Shown piece by piece: positions 62,587 to 64,000 of a stretch of DNA of 64,000 nt (the first letter of the stretch is position 1; every line of letters begins with the position of its first letter). The translations under genes were made by a program, and so were the position numbers. The notes under the pieces are model-generated. The model searched no databases. It saw nothing but the letters and a program-made list of their open reading frames with translations, and was not told the origin of the DNA. Source of the stretch: G965215145 sp965215145 (GTDB lineage Bacteria > Bacteroidota > Rhodothermia > Rhodothermales > JANQRZ01). The stretch spans positions 2,976,001-3,040,000 of the forward strand of contig OZ244038.1 of NCBI GenBank assembly GCA_965215145.1. The letters run 5' to 3'.

Positions 62587-63138
62587 ATGCGTCGCCTGCT
62601 TCTGCTCTCGGCCCTGCTCCTGCTCGCTGCCGCGCCCACGCGCGCGCAGTTCGCCGTCGGCTCCTACGCCGGATACAACCTCAACAACGTCATGGAGGGC
62701 CCCGTGGTCGCGGTCTTCGGCGAGGCCGACTGGGCGCGGTTCGTGGGCGGGCAGCTCCTGCTCCGGGCCGGCGTCGAGTACACGCCGGACACCCCGTACT
62801 ACGCGGACGACCGGTACCTCCAGCTCCTCGTGGACTTCGCCTTCGGCACCGAGCCGCTCGTCGGCCCCGTCGGCTTCACCTTCGGCGTCGGCGTCGCGGC
62901 GGCGCTCTCCGCGGCCGACCCCTTTCCGACGGACGAGGAGCTCCTGGAGATGGGGATCGACACGCCGACGGAGCGGCGCCTGTTCGAGCAGCGGCGCGAG
63001 ACGCTCCGCTCCGGGCTCCACGCCTTCGCCACGGCCGAGTACGCAGCGGCGGCACTCCAACCCTTCGTCGGCTTCCGGGTCGTCAACTACGACCGCGTGC
63101 AGTACACCCCGCTGGTCGGCGTGAAGTACGCCTTCTAG
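62587..63138 (+). CDS. Outer-membrane beta-barrel protein (183 aa)
   Basis: Signal peptide (MRRLLLLSALLLLAAAPTRAQ) followed by strands FAVGSYAGYNLNNVMEGPVVAVFGEADWARF and LLRAGVEYTPDTPYYADDRYLQLLVDFAFG. It ends QYTPLVGVKYAF with the C-terminal Phe expected of Bam-assembled barrels. It shares the layout of the preceding gene. The stop TAG shares CTAG with the convergent surE stop. Confidence 0.78.
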   Translation: MRRLLLLSALLLLAAAPTRAQFAVGSYAGYNLNNVMEGPVVAVFGEADWARFVGGQLLLRAGVEYTPDTPYYADDRYLQLLVDFAFGTEPLVGPVGFTFGVGVAAALSAADPFPTDEELLEMGIDTPTERRLFEQRRETLRSGLHAFATAEYAAAALQPFVGFRVVNYDRVQYTPLVGVKYAF

Positions 63139-63971
63139 CGCGTGGGCTCGGACGCGGCCTCATCCTGCGCCCAGGCGGCTAGCCCCGCGAGGTGCTCGCG
63201 TGCGGTGAGGTCGTGCCGGAGCGGAGTGACGGAGACGAAGCCCGCCTCGACGGCCGCGAGGTCCGTGTCGGCCCCGCCGTCGAGGTCCACGAACGCCCCG
63301 CCGAGCCAGTAGTACGGCCGGCCCATCGGGTCGCGGCGCTCCTCGAACTCCTCCTCCCAGCGCGCCCGCGCCTGCCGCGTGACGCGGAGCCCGCGGACCT
63401 CCCCCGGCGGCACGTCGGGGACGTTCACGTTGAGGAGGACGCCGGGCGGGAGGCCGCGCGCGAGCACCCCCTCGGCGAGGCGGCGGGCGTAGCGCCCGGC
63501 GGCCCCGAAGTCGGACCGGTCACCCCACGCGCAGTGGCTGACGGCGAGGGCGGGGATGCCCAGGATCGCGGCCTCGGTGGCGGCGCTGACGGTCCCGGAG
63601 TAGATCACGTTGACGGCCGTGTTGGGGCCGTGGTTGATCCCGCTCACGACGAGGTCCGGCGGGCGCGGCAGCAGCTTCTGCGCGGCGAGCTTCACGCAGT
63701 CGGCGGGGAAGCCGTTGACGGCGCGCGCCCACACCGGCCCGTGCGCGCCCTCGAACGGCCAGGGGTGGACCCGGAGCGGGTCCCGCACGGTGATCGCGTG
63801 GCCGACGGCGCTCCGCTCCTCCGTCGGCGCGACGACGGCGAGCGTGCCGAGCCCGCCGAGGGCGTCGGCCAGCGCGAGCAGCCCGCGGGCGTCGATCCCG
63901 TCGTCGTTGGTGAGCAGGATGAGCGGGCGGCCGTTCGGGTCGGCGGGGAGGTCCGGGAGCGGGTCGGGCAT
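63135..63971 (-). CDS. surE: 5'-nucleotidase SurE
   Basis: 278 residues. LLTNDDGIDARGLLALADAL with the metal-binding DD pair, VVAPTEERSAVGHAITV, VSGINHGPNTAVNVIYSGTVSAATEAAILGIPALAVS and LLNVNVPD are SurE signatures. It dephosphorylates nucleoside monophosphates and is often linked to stress survival. Its leader contains heptad-like CAACACG units near the window end. Confidence 0.95.
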   Translation of the reverse strand: MPDPLPDLPADPNGRPLILLTNDDGIDARGLLALADALGGLGTLAVVAPTEERSAVGHAITVRDPLRVHPWPFEGAHGPVWARAVNGFPADCVKLAAQKLLPRPPDLVVSGINHGPNTAVNVIYSGTVSAATEAAILGIPALAVSHCAWGDRSDFGAAGRYARRLAEGVLARGLPPGVLLNVNVPDVPPGEVRGLRVTRQARARWEEEFEERRDPMGRPYYWLGGAFVDLDGGADTDLAAVEAGFVSVTPLRHDLTAREHLAGLAAWAQDEAASEPTR

Positions 63972-64000
63972 GGGATGCCGTTGCGTGTCTCGTGTTGCAT
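63972..64000. other. Start of the surE upstream region, cut by the window edge
   Basis: These 29 nt hold GCAACAC, GAGACAC and GCAACGG units on the minus strand, similar to the fixX leader at 16801-16828. No gene can be called. Confidence 0.3.

Overview
The window looks like a high-GC chromosome segment from a marine Rhodothermota bacterium (Rubricoccaceae/Rhodothermales type, in the wider Bacteroidota). This is inference from gene content: eight proteins or pseudogenes end in a type IX secretion (T9SS) type A sorting tail, a PorQ-like protein is present, many starts lie 25-50 nt after a TAnnTT(C/G) box like the Bacteroidota -7 promoter element, and Shine-Dalgarno sequences are almost absent (ssb is the exception). 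No rRNA, tRNA or cas gene was seen.

Layout. 0-4.4 kb: truncated S9 peptidase, a frameshifted membrane-protein pseudogene, a 38-aa peptide gene, recN and a ParE-type toxin/antitoxin pair. 4.4-7.9 kb: an FG-GAP T9SS cargo gene split by an IS5/IS427-like element that carries 30 perfect copies of a 15-bp repeat. 8-12.9 kb: secA and porQ. 13-18.6 kb: an EtfB-EtfA-FixC-FixX electron-transfer operon, interrupted by a GIY-YIG gene with palindromic repeats, then glutaryl-CoA dehydrogenase. 18.6-24.3 kb: lipoprotein, a tyrosine recombinase lacking both catalytic arginines, HiPIP, a second TA pair, a 2-oxoacid dehydrogenase E2 and a HAD phosphatase. 24.4-28.7 kb: secreted esterase, frameshifted acyltransferase, second FG-GAP protein. 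28.8-37.2 kb: DEDDh/GIY-YIG nuclease, alkaline phosphatase, malate dehydrogenase, a T9SS pseudogene, a maltose acetyltransferase-like protein, a glycosyltransferase-like ORF with two in-frame TAG codons, and a TSUP transporter. 37.2-42.1 kb: MBL-rhodanese sulfur enzyme, mazG, ssb, CNNM/CorC protein.

42.1-49.9 kb is a run of four same-strand T9SS cargo genes (two paralogous serine proteases, a beta-propeller protein, a small cargo) with a near-perfect 143-bp copy of the 3' end of the topoisomerase IV B gene between the last two. 50.0-55.9 kb holds topoisomerase IV subunits A and B with two accessory genes, Uma2 and DUF4393/Abi_alpha, packed between them; the latter ends 1 nt before the subunit B start. 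56-64 kb holds DUF5996, an AlbA_2 regulator, gpsA, purM, an enoyl-CoA hydratase, a DUF2461-like protein, two outer-membrane barrels and surE.

Intergenic regions hold two dispersed palindrome families. One has a CTGTCCCCCTTC/GAAGGGGGACAG core inside an outer GACCCCCCG/CGGGGGGTC pair (five copies); the other is based on GTAGGGGCG/CGCCCCTAC. Three convergent gene pairs share a single CTAG as both stop codons. Decay and rearrangement are frequent: one IS insertion and four genes with frameshifts or internal stops.
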